Notes under the pieces: model-generated | The model's input: only the letters and a program-made list of their open reading frames with translations | The model's database searches: none | What the model was told of the DNA's origin: nothing | Assembly: GCF_002563965.1 (NCBI RefSeq) | Contig: NZ_PDJF01000001.1 | Coordinates: 1,860,001-1,924,000, forward strand | Direction: 5' to 3' | Origin: Corynebacterium renale | GTDB lineage: Bacteria; Actinomycetota; Actinomycetes; Mycobacteriales; Mycobacteriaceae | DNA length: 64,000 nt | In this document: positions 38,315-47,533 of the stretch, piece after piece | How positions within the stretch are numbered: the first letter of the stretch is position 1 | How the letters are laid out: every line of letters begins with the position of its first letter | Made by a program: the position numbers and the translations under genes

Positions 38315-41134
38315 CTACTTTTCAGTCTTTGCCATCTGGCGGAGGACGTACTGCAGAATACCACCATGGCGGTAGTATTCGGCCTCGCCCGGTGTGTCAA
38401 TACGGACGACGGCGTCAAATTCAACCTTGGAGCCATCTTCTTTTTCCGCGGTGACATGAACGGTACTTGGAATCTTGTCCTCGTTCAGCTCGGTGATTCC
38501 TTCAATAGTGAAGGTCTCGGTGCCGTCCAAACCTAGCGAATCACGGGTCTCACCAGCAGGGAATTGCAGCGGCATAACGCCCATACCGATCAGGTTAGAA
38601 CGGTGAATACGCTCGAACGATTCCACGATAACAGCTCGAACACCCAGAAGGTTGGTGCCCTTCGCTGCCCAGTCACGGGAGGAGCCAGAACCGTATTCCT
38701 TACCACCGAGGACAACCAGCGGGATGCCCTTTTCGCGGTAGTTCATCGCGGCGTCGTAAATATACGCCTGCGGCGCGCCTTCCTGGGTGAAGTCGCGGGT
38801 GTAGCCGCCTTGCTCATCTACTAGTTCGTTGCGCAGACGGATATTCGCGAACGTTCCGCGAACCATTACCTCGTGGTTACCGCGACGGGAGCCCAGGGAG
38901 TTGTAATCCTTGCGCTCAACGCCGTGGGAATCCAGGTACTGCGCGGCAGGCGTGCCGGGTTTAATTGCGGAAGCAGGGGAGATGTGGTCGGTCGTGACTG
39001 AGTCGCCCAGCTTCGCGAGCACGCGTGCACCCTTGATATCTTCAACTGGATCCGGCTCAACTGGCATGCCGTCGAAGTAAGGCGCCTTACGAATGTAGGT
39101 AGAATCCTCATCCCATTCGAAGGTCTTGCCCTCGGGGACATCCAGCTTCTGCCACTGCTCGTCACCCTTGAAGACGTCAGCGTAGTCGTCAACGTACATT
39201 TCACGGGAAATCGTGGAGTTGATCGTGTCTTCGATTTCCTCGGTGGACGGCCAGATGTCACGCAGGAATACATCGTTGCCTTCTTGGTCCTGTCCAAGTG
39301 GCTGCGTTTCGAAATCGAAGTCCATCGTCCCAGCAATTGCGTATGCAATGACCAGGATTGGGGACGCCAGGTAGTTCATCTTGACGTCAGGGGAGATACG
39401 TCCCTCGAAGTTACGGTTACCAGACAGAACTGCAGTGGCAGTCAAATCATTGTCGTTGATGGCCTCAGACACTTCATCAGGCAACGGGCCCGAGTTGCCA
39501 ATGCACGAGGTGCAACCAAAGCCGGAGAGGTAGAAGCCTAGAGCTTCCAGGTCCTTCCACAGGTCGGCGCGGGTGTAGTAGCCGTCCACAACCTGTGAGC
39601 CAGGGGCACAAATGGTCTTAACCCATGGCTTTGAACGCAGGCCCTTTTCGGCAGCCTTACGGGCAATCAGACCAGCACCGACCATAACCGATGGGTTAGA
39701 GGTGTTGGTGCAAGAAGTAATGGATGCGATTGCAACCATGCCGTGGTCCAGCTCATATTCGCCACCGAGACCAGCTTGCACGGTGACCGGCTTGGACGGA
39801 CGTCCCTTAGCACCGGCCGCGGCGGACTCTCCGTTACCAGGTCCGGAGGCGTTGTAGTTTGCGGCCTCGCGTGCCGGCGGTTCTACAATCTTGCCCTCGG
39901 CACCCATGCGGGTACCAGCAGCGGAGTCGTCCTGGCAAACCTCGTCGTTGGTGAAGTCCTTAAGCTGCTCGCGGAAGGTCTCCTTTGCCTCGCTCAGCAG
40001 GATACGGTCCTGCGGACGCTTAGGGCCCGCAATGGAAGGCACGACAGTAGAAAGATCCAGCTCAAGATATTCGGAATACTCAGCTTCCGGAGCATCCTGC
40101 TCGAGCCACATTCCCTGTGCCTTGGCATACGCTTCGACGCGGGCAATGTGCTCTTCGGATCGACCAGTCAGCTCGAGGTACTTGATGGTCTCCTCGTCGA
40201 TCGGGAAGATCGCACAGGTAGAACCGAACTCGGGGGACATGTTGCCGATAGTTGCACGGTTTGCCAGTGGCACCGACTTCACACCGTTACCGTAGAATTC
40301 GACGAACTTCTGAACGACACCATGTTCACGGAGCATTTCGGTGATCGTCAAGACAACGTCGGTAGCGGTCACGCCTACGGGGATTTCGCCGGTGAGCTTG
40401 AAGCCAACCACCTTTGGAATCAGCATGGAGACAGGTTGGCCAAGCATCGCTGCCTCTGCCTCAATACCGCCAACACCCCAGCCAAGAATGCCAAGACCGT
40501 TTTCCATGGTCGTGTGGGAGTCAGTACCAATACAAGTATCTGGGTAGGCCACGCCATCATTGTCAAAAACGACGCGAGACAGGTACTCGATGTTGACCTG
40601 GTGAACGATACCGGTGCCCGGAGGTACTACGCGGAAGTTGGAGAAGTTCTCCGCGCCCCAGCGCAGGAACTGGTAACGCTCTTCGTTGCGCTCGTATTCA
40701 ATGGCAACATTGCGCTCCAAAGCTTCTGGGCCGCCGAAAGCCTCAACGATCACGGAGTGGTCAATAACCATTTCTGCAGGGTTAAGTGGGTTGACCTGGT
40801 CGGGATCTCCGCCGAGTTTGGAAATGGCCTCGCGCATAGTTGCAAGGTCGACCACACACGGAACACCGGTAAAGTCCTGCATGAGCACGCGTGCCGGGGT
40901 GAACTGAATCTCCGTTGAAGGCTCAGCCTTCGGGTCCCAGTTCGTCAAAGCTTCGATGTGTTCGGTCGTAACATTCTTGCCGTCTTCGGTGCGGAGAAGG
41001 TTCTCACCAAGAACCTTGAGCGAATACGGTAACTTTTCCATGCCTTCGACGGCGTCAAGTGCGAAGTAAGTGTATTCCTTATCTCCGACTTTTAGTGAGC
41101 GCTGTGCGTCAAAGGAGTTCTTGCTTTCAGCCAT
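38315..41134 (-). CDS. acn: Aconitate hydratase
   Basis: 939-residue AcnA-type aconitase of the TCA cycle. The three [4Fe-4S] ligand cysteines are in [14 protein letters not shown] and [12 protein letters not shown], both present near residues 480-550. ATG 41134 has GGAG 6 nt upstream; earlier in-frame codons to 41152 are unlikely. High C-ending codon bias. Its cluster would be supplied by the SUF system encoded 10 kb away; regulated by AcnR. Confidence 0.97.
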   Translation of the reverse strand: MAESKNSFDAQRSLKVGDKEYTYFALDAVEGMEKLPYSLKVLGENLLRTEDGKNVTTEHIEALTNWDPKAEPSTEIQFTPARVLMQDFTGVPCVVDLATMREAISKLGGDPDQVNPLNPAEMVIDHSVIVEAFGGPEALERNVAIEYERNEERYQFLRWGAENFSNFRVVPPGTGIVHQVNIEYLSRVVFDNDGVAYPDTCIGTDSHTTMENGLGILGWGVGGIEAEAAMLGQPVSMLIPKVVGFKLTGEIPVGVTATDVVLTITEMLREHGVVQKFVEFYGNGVKSVPLANRATIGNMSPEFGSTCAIFPIDEETIKYLELTGRSEEHIARVEAYAKAQGMWLEQDAPEAEYSEYLELDLSTVVPSIAGPKRPQDRILLSEAKETFREQLKDFTNDEVCQDDSAAGTRMGAEGKIVEPPAREAANYNASGPGNGESAAAGAKGRPSKPVTVQAGLGGEYELDHGMVAIASITSCTNTSNPSVMVGAGLIARKAAEKGLRSKPWVKTICAPGSQVVDGYYTRADLWKDLEALGFYLSGFGCTSCIGNSGPLPDEVSEAINDNDLTATAVLSGNRNFEGRISPDVKMNYLASPILVIAYAIAGTMDFDFETQPLGQDQEGNDVFLRDIWPSTEEIEDTINSTISREMYVDDYADVFKGDEQWQKLDVPEGKTFEWDEDSTYIRKAPYFDGMPVEPDPVEDIKGARVLAKLGDSVTTDHISPASAIKPGTPAAQYLDSHGVERKDYNSLGSRRGNHEVMVRGTFANIRLRNELVDEQGGYTRDFTQEGAPQAYIYDAAMNYREKGIPLVVLGGKEYGSGSSRDWAAKGTNLLGVRAVIVESFERIHRSNLIGMGVMPLQFPAGETRDSLGLDGTETFTIEGITELNEDKIPSTVHVTAEKEDGSKVEFDAVVRIDTPGEAEYYRHGGILQYVLRQMAKTEK

Positions 41135-41238
41135 GTGGAGCTCCATTCTCAACAGGTCAAGGGTGCGTTAACGAGATAGCGGCGCCGAGGTCCACGGTAA
41201 AATTCGTGCCCTGACACCAACCACGGACTCGTACCACT

Positions 41239-41244
41239 ATTCTA
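41239..41244 (-). promoter_or_regulatory. Possible acn -10 box
   Basis: On the minus strand TAGAAT fits a -10, giving a leader near 98 nt. A second candidate, TAAGGT at 41279-41284, would overlap the AcnR-type site and give a longer leader. I cannot choose between them. Confidence 0.4.
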
Positions 41245-41286
41245 GCTAGTGGGCCGAAAATAACCCGTGAATACAGACAACCTTAA

Positions 41287-41302
41287 CAGTACAAACGTCC
41301 TA
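41287..41302. promoter_or_regulatory. Candidate AcnR operator
   Basis: CAGTACAAACGTCCTA agrees with the published AcnR motif CAGNACNNNCGTACTG at all but two defined positions. It lies 153 bp upstream of acn, in the 251-bp gap shared with the gene at 41386. Confidence 0.6.
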
Positions 41303-41385
41303 TTGCAGAATTACCCCCTTTGGGATTTGACTGTAGGGGTAGCCGAACCAAAAATGAGTCCGAAAGTATAAGGAAGAGTGAAAGC

Positions 41386-41877
41386 GTGATGGGAATTCCC
41401 GCTAACGTGGATATCGAGAGCCTCAAAGCGCAGCTCTCTGCCGGCAACGCGGCGTTTGAACCGGCTACCAGCACAGTTTTGGACCATGCGACACTGGAGG
41501 ACGCACTCCTTCACGCCAACTCGCTGGCCGCCGAGGACGGTGGCACAGTGGCAGTCGCATTCCTCGATAGCACCCCCACCCAGCTCGCCGACCTTCGCGA
41601 CATCGCCCAAGACCTCCAACTTTCTACTACCCACGACACGGTCATCATCCAAGCGCCGGGCGGGGTAGGCGCTGCCAGTGACACCCTCACGAGAGCGCAG
41701 ATTGAAATCGGGGAACACGCACTGATTTCATCGGTTCCCGAAAGGGGTCCCGCCTCCTTTATTGAAGCCGCCCAATCCGCGGAATCAATCATTCCTTGGG
41801 GACTATTGGTTGCAGTTGCCACTGCCGCAGTACTTGCCGTCCTGGGCGCAACCTTGACCCGAACATTGCGACAGTAA
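41386..41877 (+). CDS. Rv1476-like membrane protein
   Basis: 163-residue protein: a soluble N-terminal domain (about 1-130, acidic, with GGTVAVAFLDS) and one C-terminal transmembrane segment (SIIPWGLLVAVATAAVLAVLGA, about 137-158, quoted opening SIIPWGLLVAVATAAVL) ending in a short basic tail. Located between acn and ripA exactly as Rv1476 in M. tuberculosis. Function unknown; the context suggests a role with RipA in the envelope. GTG 41386 has AGGAAG 9 nt upstream; an ATG 3 nt later is possible. Confidence 0.8.
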   Translation: MMGIPANVDIESLKAQLSAGNAAFEPATSTVLDHATLEDALLHANSLAAEDGGTVAVAFLDSTPTQLADLRDIAQDLQLSTTHDTVIIQAPGGVGAASDTLTRAQIEIGEHALISSVPERGPASFIEAAQSAESIIPWGLLVAVATAAVLAVLGATLTRTLRQ

Positions 41878-41919
41878 CTACCTCAGACGTCGCCTACTTT
41901 TAAAAAACAACACGCAGTC

Positions 41920-41958
41920 AAGGCCGGATAGTGACAGATATCACTATCCGGCCTTTTT
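41920..41958 (+). terminator. Strong terminator after the Rv1476-like gene
   Basis: A perfect 15-bp stem (41920-41934 with 41941-41955), six-base loop, then TTT. It separates this gene from ripA, so ripA must have its own promoter. Confidence 0.93.
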
Positions 41959-42134
41959 CATTGAATTAGTGCAGCATAAACGCCATAGTTCCGGCCATGG
42001 GCTTGACTTAAGTAATGATAAACCTGTTACAAAAGTGAAACAAATGATGTGTTGACGCCGATAGTGGCTTATGGTGGACACGTCGACTCGCGTGTCGACT
42101 AGCAACTCAATACTCCAAAGAGTCACAAGTGTTC

Positions 42135-42334
42135 CGGATGGAAGCTTGACTCGTGCAGGTTCACCTACACGAGTAACGCTTCTAGATTCAGCACGTGGGG
42201 AAGCCTGTTGAATCATCCTGGGGCGCACGATTCTCTGCGGAGGAAGGGGTAACCGGCAAGCGAGTCCCCCAAGTGTTGAATCGATGCTGCACTGAGCTCC
42301 CATGAGCCTGTGCTGCGAAAAACAGGAGTGTTCT
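42135..42334 (+). promoter_or_regulatory. Structured 5' leader of ripA, possible ydaO-type (c-di-AMP) riboswitch
   Basis: Several nested helices precede ripA: AAGC...GCTT (42142-42181) enclosing ACTCGTG/CACGAGT and AGGT/ACCT; GATTCA (42185-42190) with TGAATC (42209-42214); GGGG (42246-42249) with CCCC (42266-42270). CGCTT (42177-42181) can also pair with AAGCG (42258-42262), enclosing a GGGGAA...TTGAATC...GGTAACC order that recalls the ydaO core (P1 CGCTT/AAGCG, GGGGGACC, GGGTGAATC, GCTAACC). A second TTGAATC at 42276-42282 offers an alternative partner. The match is imperfect and shorter than typical ydaO. The rest of the 457-bp gap holds no gene I can see. Confidence 0.45.
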
Positions 42335-44056
42335 GTGCCTTTTACTACTCACACTCGGCCTAATCGCCCGTCGTCCGCGCGCCTAGCGTTCCGGAGCCTT
42401 ATCGCCACCGTTGCGTGCGCAGCTCTAACCGGTACTGTTACCCCAGCCGTTGCAGTGCCCACCAACCCGGATGACTCTGCTATCGCGGATGCGGACCGCT
42501 CTGTGGATCTCAACACGGCCGACGTTGCCACGCTTGCCGGATACATCAGTAAACAGCAGGAGAGGGTTTCTGCCCTCGAGCTGAAGATGGGTGGTCTCGC
42601 GGAGGCGGTCAACAAGGCACTCGTCGACCTTCACGATGCGCAAGCCTCAGCAGAGCAGGCCCGTCAAGCTGTGTCACAGGCTAAGTCCGAGCTGTCCGAG
42701 ATACAGAAGGAAATTGACTCAGCCCAAGAGAATCTCGACGAGATCTCGCGCGCTCATTACCGGCGCGGTGGCTCTCAACCTCTTGCTGATGTTTCTGGCA
42801 ATTCTGCAACCGAGGACGCTCTTACTCGACAGACTTACTTGCGCACGCAGGCCGAAAAACAGCGTGCAGCGCTTGATGAGCTGGATCATGCCCGGACCCT
42901 TCAAGCAAATAAAGAATCTGAGCTACGCGCAGCACGAAACCTCGCTGAACGACGTGAAGCCGAAGCTGCTGACGCTGAACGAACTGCGCGTGCGGCCATC
43001 GATGCAAACGCGGCGGAACTCGAGGCTGCCGGGGCAGAACGCAACCGTCTGCTGGCAGAACAGGCTGCTGCACAGGTCCGCCTTGATGAAGCTCGCGGAA
43101 CGGCGCAAGGACTGCGCGATCAGCGTAAGGAATACGAGGAATACCAGGCCGCGGAAGCTGCTCGTAAGCAAGCTGAAGAAGAAGCACGCATTGCGGCCGA
43201 GGAAGCTCGTAAAGCTGAAGAAGCCAAGCGTAAGGCAGAAGAGGCTGCAGCAGCCCAGGCCGCTGCTGAAGAAGCCGCACGCGCGGAAGCTCAACGTCAG
43301 GCCGAGGCCGCGGCAGCGGCTGAACGCGAGGCAAAGGAACAAGAGGCTCGTCGTAAAGCTGATGCAGAAGCCGCGGCCGCTGCTGCAGCTGCTGCGACTG
43401 CCGCGTTGGTTGCTGCCTCTCAGCCTGACCACCAGAGCGTAGAATCCCCATACCCCACGGATGAAAACGCGGGTGCAACTGATATCGCAGCTGTTTCTGA
43501 TTCTGCAACCGAAACGGCAACGGATACGACTGGCGATTCTACCGAGCAGGCTGATGACTACTACGTCTCCTTGCCAGAGGTTCCGACAAATCAGTCAGTC
43601 ACCGAAAAGGTGACGGAGAGTGTGTCCGGATCCCGCGAAGAGAAAATCGAGCTCGTCATCTCACGTGCGAAGGCTCAGATCGGCACTCCATACGCGTGGG
43701 GTGGTGGCAATGCCAACGGCCCGACTAAGGGCATCCGTGACGGCGGAGTCGCTGATTCTTACGGCGATTACAACAAGGTTGGCTTCGACTGTTCCGGCCT
43801 CGTGCTCTACGCTTTTGCGGGCGTCGGAATTTCCCTGCCACACTACACTGGCTACCAGTATCAGCACGGTAAGAAAGTCAATATCTCCAACATCCAGCGT
43901 GGCGACCTTCTTTTCTGGGGCCCTGGTGCAAGCCAGCACGTAGCAATCTATCTCGGTGACGGCATGATGATCGAAGCACCACAGTCCGGTTCCACCGTGA
44001 AGATCTCACCAGTCCGTTACTCCGGCATGACCGAGTACGCAGTTCGTCTCATCTAG
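42335..44056 (+). CDS. ripA: NlpC/P60 peptidoglycan endopeptidase, RipA type
   Basis: 573-residue secreted D,L-endopeptidase needed for daughter-cell separation. A signal peptide (about 1-40, ending AVA) precedes a long alanine- and glutamate-rich coiled coil (about 60-355), a low-complexity acidic linker (about 360-425) and the C-terminal NlpC/P60 domain. The catalytic triad is Cys486 (GFDCSGLV), His535 (SQHVAIYLG) and Glu547; the 49- and 12-residue spacing equals that of M. tuberculosis RipA (C383-H432-E444). GTG 42335 has CAGGAG 6 nt upstream; the ATG at 42302 adds 11 non-signal-like residues. No ripB follows. Confidence 0.93.
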   Translation: MPFTTHTRPNRPSSARLAFRSLIATVACAALTGTVTPAVAVPTNPDDSAIADADRSVDLNTADVATLAGYISKQQERVSALELKMGGLAEAVNKALVDLHDAQASAEQARQAVSQAKSELSEIQKEIDSAQENLDEISRAHYRRGGSQPLADVSGNSATEDALTRQTYLRTQAEKQRAALDELDHARTLQANKESELRAARNLAERREAEAADAERTARAAIDANAAELEAAGAERNRLLAEQAAAQVRLDEARGTAQGLRDQRKEYEEYQAAEAARKQAEEEARIAAEEARKAEEAKRKAEEAAAAQAAAEEAARAEAQRQAEAAAAAEREAKEQEARRKADAEAAAAAAAAATAALVAASQPDHQSVESPYPTDENAGATDIAAVSDSATETATDTTGDSTEQADDYYVSLPEVPTNQSVTEKVTESVSGSREEKIELVISRAKAQIGTPYAWGGGNANGPTKGIRDGGVADSYGDYNKVGFDCSGLVLYAFAGVGISLPHYTGYQYQHGKKVNISNIQRGDLLFWGPGASQHVAIYLGDGMMIEAPQSGSTVKISPVRYSGMTEYAVRLI

Positions 44057-44102
44057 GACCTGCACAAAACACGTCCTGTTGGCACTAATCCAACTTTCGC
44101 AT

Positions 44103-44108
44103 TACCTT
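44103..44108 (+). promoter_or_regulatory. -10 box for leaderless hemH
   Basis: TACCTT ends 7 nt before ATG 44116. The GGAGG at 44110-44114 is only 1 nt from the ATG and too close to be a ribosome-binding site, which favours a leaderless start. Confidence 0.4.
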
Positions 44109-44115
44109 TGGAGGA

Positions 44116-45171
44116 ATGACTCACTCAAACCTTCACTACGATGCACTCCTCGTCCTCTCCTACGGTGGTCCCGAAGGGGAGGACGACGTCATTCCGTTTC
44201 TCCGTAATGCAACAGGAGGACGCAATATCCCGGAAGAACGCTTGCGCGAGGTGGGCGAGCACTACTACGCCAACGGCGGTAAGTCCCCAATTAACGATCA
44301 ATGCAAGGCTATGATCTCCAACCTTGAGGCAGAACTGGAGCGCCGCGGAATTCAGCTCCCTATCTACTACGGGACTCGAAACTGGCATCCGTATGTTGAA
44401 GATGTCGCAGCGCAAATGTCTCGAGACGGGGTTAAAAACGCACTTGTCTTCGCGACTTCGGCCTGGGGTGGTTACTCCGCATCGCGCCAATATGATGAAG
44501 ACATCGTACGCGCTCGCGAACACCTGGCCAAAGAAGGCCTGCCGGAAATTAACTTCACCAAGCTCCGTCAATTCTTCAACCATCCAGCCTTCGTTCAGGA
44601 AATGGCTGATGGAATTCGTGAGGCGTACAACGAATTTTCTCCTGAAGAACTCCCTCACGTCCGCATGATTTTCACCGCTCACTCAGTCCCGCTTTCCAAA
44701 GGCCATAACGATGGCACGGGCGCAACGGAGTCCGAACACTACGAAGCTCAGGTGTATGAGGCGGCAAAGCTTGTCGCTGACGTCGCAGGTGTCACGGATT
44801 ATGACGTCGTATGGCAGTCTCGCTCGGGCGCGCCACATATCCCGTGGCTGGAGCCAGACGTTGTAGACCACGTCGAAGCGGTCCACGAGGAAGACGGCCT
44901 ACGTGCGTGCGTCGTTACCCCAATCGGTTTCCTCACCGACCACATGGAGGTCATGTGGGATCTTGACACTGAACTTCGCGACGCCTGCTTGGAACGCGAC
45001 ATTCACATGGTGCGTTCAAGGACTGCAGGCCTGACCGCTCACTTCGCTGGAATGCTCGCAGATCTCATCGCTGAAGCCAACGGCGACAAAGAGATTGAAC
45101 GTCTCGGCGACATGGACTCATGGGGAGCTACATACAACGGCCTTCCTATTGATTCCTACCCGCACGCTTAA
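44116..45171 (+). CDS. hemH: Ferrochelatase (coproporphyrin-type in actinobacteria)
   Basis: 351-residue enzyme inserting ferrous iron; in actinobacteria HemH/CpfC acts on coproporphyrin III. Seen: LVLSYGGPEG near the N-terminus, YYGTRNWHPY near residue 93 (substrate loop), IFTAHSVPLS near 186 with the catalytic histidine, and PIGFLTDHMEV with the conserved glutamate. Linked to ctaA/ctaB function in heme supply. Its last 26 bp overlap the convergent gene at 45146. Confidence 0.94.
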   Translation: MTHSNLHYDALLVLSYGGPEGEDDVIPFLRNATGGRNIPEERLREVGEHYYANGGKSPINDQCKAMISNLEAELERRGIQLPIYYGTRNWHPYVEDVAAQMSRDGVKNALVFATSAWGGYSASRQYDEDIVRAREHLAKEGLPEINFTKLRQFFNHPAFVQEMADGIREAYNEFSPEELPHVRMIFTAHSVPLSKGHNDGTGATESEHYEAQVYEAAKLVADVAGVTDYDVVWQSRSGAPHIPWLEPDVVDHVEAVHEEDGLRACVVTPIGFLTDHMEVMWDLDTELRDACLERDIHMVRSRTAGLTAHFAGMLADLIAEANGDKEIERLGDMDSWGATYNGLPIDSYPHA

Positions 45172-45973
45172 ACCATTCACGGGCCGCATAATCGACGCCA
45201 GCAATTCGCGCGTTGCGAATATGCGCCCACAAGGGGAGTAGGTAGGGATCTAAGCTGTGGTCGCCAACTCTGTCTAAAAGCGTTTCTATAATCGCCGACA
45301 CTCGGTCCGCTCGCGCAAACAGTTGCGTGGCGCGGACCGGTGTCGTTTCAGGGACTCCAGGCAGATCGTAGTAATCAGTCAGCGTCCCTACAGTCAGTAG
45401 TGGATCTATTCGTGTGCTGTCGGGGAAACGGTAGCCCGCAGCATCAATCTGTAGGGCGGCGTTTCGAGTCGATTCAGCTAAAGCATGGTCCGCATCGCCA
45501 GGAAGCAGCGGCGCAACACCGCGTGGCGCGTCTTTAGTTTCGAAGACGGACCACACCATAGCGCCGTCTTTCTCCTCCGGTACCAAGTACAGCGATTGAC
45601 CGATTCCGTGCACTGCTAGGCCACCTAAATCGCCCTGTACCAATGCGCGAGCAATCACCGCCCCCTCAGCGCTCGCTGGAGTGACAGGAGCTTGGCCTGG
45701 TCCCGCCATGAGTAAACTCACTAGTGGTAGTTCGAACCATGTTGACGGTGTTTCACCCGTGGCGGCTAAAGACCTTCTCCGATGGGAGACGCCATACGCT
45801 CGCATCATCCTGAGTAGGTCTGTAAGCTCGCCGCCACCAACAACTTCGTGGCTGCCGCCGATATCGCGGAAAGCGCCTAGAAGAGAATCCGTTGGTTCGA
45901 CTTCGGCCAACCAGGCTGCCACCCACACAGCTAAATTTTGCACCGGGGAGTACATGTAACGACGGATGTCCAT
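45146..45973 (-). CDS. Conserved hypothetical protein
   Basis: 275-residue soluble protein without a motif I recognise. It begins MDIRRYMYSPVQNLAVWVAAW and has hydrophobic stretches (FELPLVSLLMAGPG; DLGGLAVHGIGQSLYLVPEEK) but no transmembrane or signal segment. Overlaps the 3' end of hemH by 26 bp and is divergent from the DUF3097 gene; a similar neighbour of hemH occurs in other corynebacteria. A TAAGGT 9 nt before the ATG may be its -10. Confidence 0.65.
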   Translation of the reverse strand: MDIRRYMYSPVQNLAVWVAAWLAEVEPTDSLLGAFRDIGGSHEVVGGGELTDLLRMMRAYGVSHRRRSLAATGETPSTWFELPLVSLLMAGPGQAPVTPASAEGAVIARALVQGDLGGLAVHGIGQSLYLVPEEKDGAMVWSVFETKDAPRGVAPLLPGDADHALAESTRNAALQIDAAGYRFPDSTRIDPLLTVGTLTDYYDLPGVPETTPVRATQLFARADRVSAIIETLLDRVGDHSLDPYLLPLWAHIRNARIAGVDYAAREWFKRAGRNQ

Positions 45974-46010
45974 AGGGATACCACCTTAGCCTTAGGGCCT
46001 AGCCACTTAC

Positions 46011-46016
46011 TAAGGT
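46011..46016 (+). promoter_or_regulatory. -10 box for leaderless DUF3097 gene
   Basis: TAAGGT ends 8 nt before ATG 46025. The divergent gene's own TAAGGT lies at 45983-45988, so both promoters fit into a 51-bp gap. Confidence 0.5.
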
Positions 46017-46024
46017 AGGCAGAC

Positions 46025-46876
46025 ATGACTTACCGTGACCCATATGCGGGCGATATCTTCAGCGGCCATGCACGAAACGCCAAGCCAACGTACCCGAAGC
46101 TGCCGGCGCAACCGGGTCTCGTCGTCGAAGTCCGGGCCACGGGCTACGTCGGTGAAATTATCAATTTTGAGCGCACCTATGACGGTGATTTCATTCGTCT
46201 TGAAAACCGTCGTGGAGAACAACACCTCTTTCACATGCGTGAGGGCGCTTTCCTCTTCGAAGGTCGGCCGGTCACGCTGACGCGCTACGTAGAATCAACA
46301 CAAAAACAACCGCAACATTCGAATTCGGGATCCCGGCGTGTGCACAATCTGGAAGCAAAAGTTGCGGCACCGTCGCGCATCTGGGTAGAAGGTATCCACG
46401 ACGCAGCAATTGTGGAGAAAGTTTGGGGCCACGATCTGCGGGTCGAAGGGGTAGTTGTTGAGTATCTCGAGGGGCTGGATAATCTGCCTGAACGTCTTGC
46501 AGAATTCCAACCAACCGCGCAACGGCGGGTCGGAGTTCTAGCCGACCATCTGGTTGAAGGCTCAAAAGAGACGCGACTCACTGAAACGGTCGGACCACAT
46601 GTTTTGGTTACAGGTCACCCGTACATCGATATCTGGGCGGCGGTAAAACCAGAACGGCTTGGAATTCGCGCGTGGCCTGAAGTCCCATACGGCGAAGACT
46701 GGAAAACTGGCGTCTGCAATCGGCTAGGCTGGTCGGATCCTAAAGAAGGGTGGTCGCGCGTTTACAATGCCGTCAACTCTTTCCGGGACATTGATTCCAG
46801 CCTTATTGGAGCGGTGGAGCGACTTGTGGACTTCGTTACCACGCCCGAGCTGAGCAAAGAAGATCTGCTACCTTAA
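46025..46876 (+). CDS. DUF3097 family protein
   Basis: 283-residue actinobacterial protein of the DUF3097 type, recognised by DPYAGDIFSGHARNAKP at the start, IWVEGIHDAAIVEKVWGHDLR near residue 118 (opening IWVEGIHDAAIVEKVWG) and GVLADHLVEGSKE near 170. The middle part resembles Toprim-like folds (WVEG...LADHLVEGSKE), but this is only a guess. Function unknown. Its stop overlaps the convergent HTH gene by 4 bp. Confidence 0.8.
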   Translation: MTYRDPYAGDIFSGHARNAKPTYPKLPAQPGLVVEVRATGYVGEIINFERTYDGDFIRLENRRGEQHLFHMREGAFLFEGRPVTLTRYVESTQKQPQHSNSGSRRVHNLEAKVAAPSRIWVEGIHDAAIVEKVWGHDLRVEGVVVEYLEGLDNLPERLAEFQPTAQRRVGVLADHLVEGSKETRLTETVGPHVLVTGHPYIDIWAAVKPERLGIRAWPEVPYGEDWKTGVCNRLGWSDPKEGWSRVYNAVNSFRDIDSSLIGAVERLVDFVTTPELSKEDLLP

Positions 46877-47487
46877 ATAGCCTTTTCGTGAGCAGACTTG
46901 AGTAAGTTCAATGTGAGCTTCCAGCCGGCATTCTCCACATGCCATCCAGCTGCGTAGAGTCGCTGCGACAATGCTTGCTTGGAGATACCAAGTTCGGCAG
47001 CAGCCTCATTCTGGTTGAGCCCCGAGCGGACTAACGACGTTGCCTCGCGCCCCTCTATCGTGCGCTTGGACAAGACATGCCCCATCAGTTGGAACGCTGC
47101 AGCTATGTTTGCGCCGGCGGTTGCATCGGGATCGGGGTCGACAAGAGCGGACACGGTCCCGGCTCGGGAACGAGCCGGGAGCGCGTGCTCGGCTGCCCGG
47201 ATTGCTCGGTTTCGATTGTCCACAGATTGGCCTTTCAGGGACACTTCCGAATCTGTGTTTAGGGTTGGTGCAACACCGATGCCCACAGCCCATTGGCCGT
47301 CGGAAAGCAACGCCATCACGACATCACATACAGTGCCAGGATCCGCTGCGGTAGTACGGATATCCTCAATCCCGAGTACTTCAAAAGGCGCCACGCCCGG
47401 CAATGTGGACAGCGCTTCCGCGGAATTACGTACCAGTTCAGCACGGTTCGTCGATCTTCCGCGATAACGTGCAAAAATCGCAAACAT
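46873..47487 (-). CDS. Hypothetical protein with C-terminal helix-turn-helix
   Basis: 204-residue protein. The C-terminal region NQNEAAAELGISKQALSQRL (about 162-181) is a clear helix-turn-helix; the N-terminal 130 residues (starting MFAIFARYRGRSTN, with WAVGIGVAP) match no domain I can name. Probably a DNA-binding regulator. TAGACT lies 6 nt before ATG 47487, suggesting a leaderless start. Convergent with DUF3097. Confidence 0.7.
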   Translation of the reverse strand: MFAIFARYRGRSTNRAELVRNSAEALSTLPGVAPFEVLGIEDIRTTAADPGTVCDVVMALLSDGQWAVGIGVAPTLNTDSEVSLKGQSVDNRNRAIRAAEHALPARSRAGTVSALVDPDPDATAGANIAAAFQLMGHVLSKRTIEGREATSLVRSGLNQNEAAAELGISKQALSQRLYAAGWHVENAGWKLTLNLLKSAHEKAI

Positions 47488-47533
47488 ACTTGTAGTCTAC
47501 CCAATAGGCTTGACCAAGGGTGGAAACTGGACT

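Noticed and set aside
39743..40918. 391-codon plus-strand frame opposite acn
   Set aside because: Same cause: antisense of a C-ending-codon-rich gene. No family resemblance in the translation.
42190..42262. Cobalamin riboswitch reading of the ripA leader
   Set aside because: A GGGGAAGCC segment resembles part of the B12 core, but the other conserved boxes are missing and the gene context does not fit.
42302..42334. ATG 42302 as the ripA start or as a regulatory upstream peptide
   Set aside because: It is in frame and contiguous with ripA, adds acidic/cysteine residues before the signal peptide, and has no ribosome-binding site; GTG 42335 does.
43141..43420. Repeated GCTGAAGAA-like units inside ripA as a tandem repeat or CRISPR
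   Set aside because: They are in-frame codons of a low-complexity Ala/Glu/Lys coiled coil with irregular spacing; no constant repeat-spacer pattern.
42591..43442. Arg/Leu-rich 283-codon frame overlapping ripA
   Set aside because: Out-of-frame reading of the Ala/Glu-rich coiled coil; ripA has signal peptide and a complete catalytic triad.
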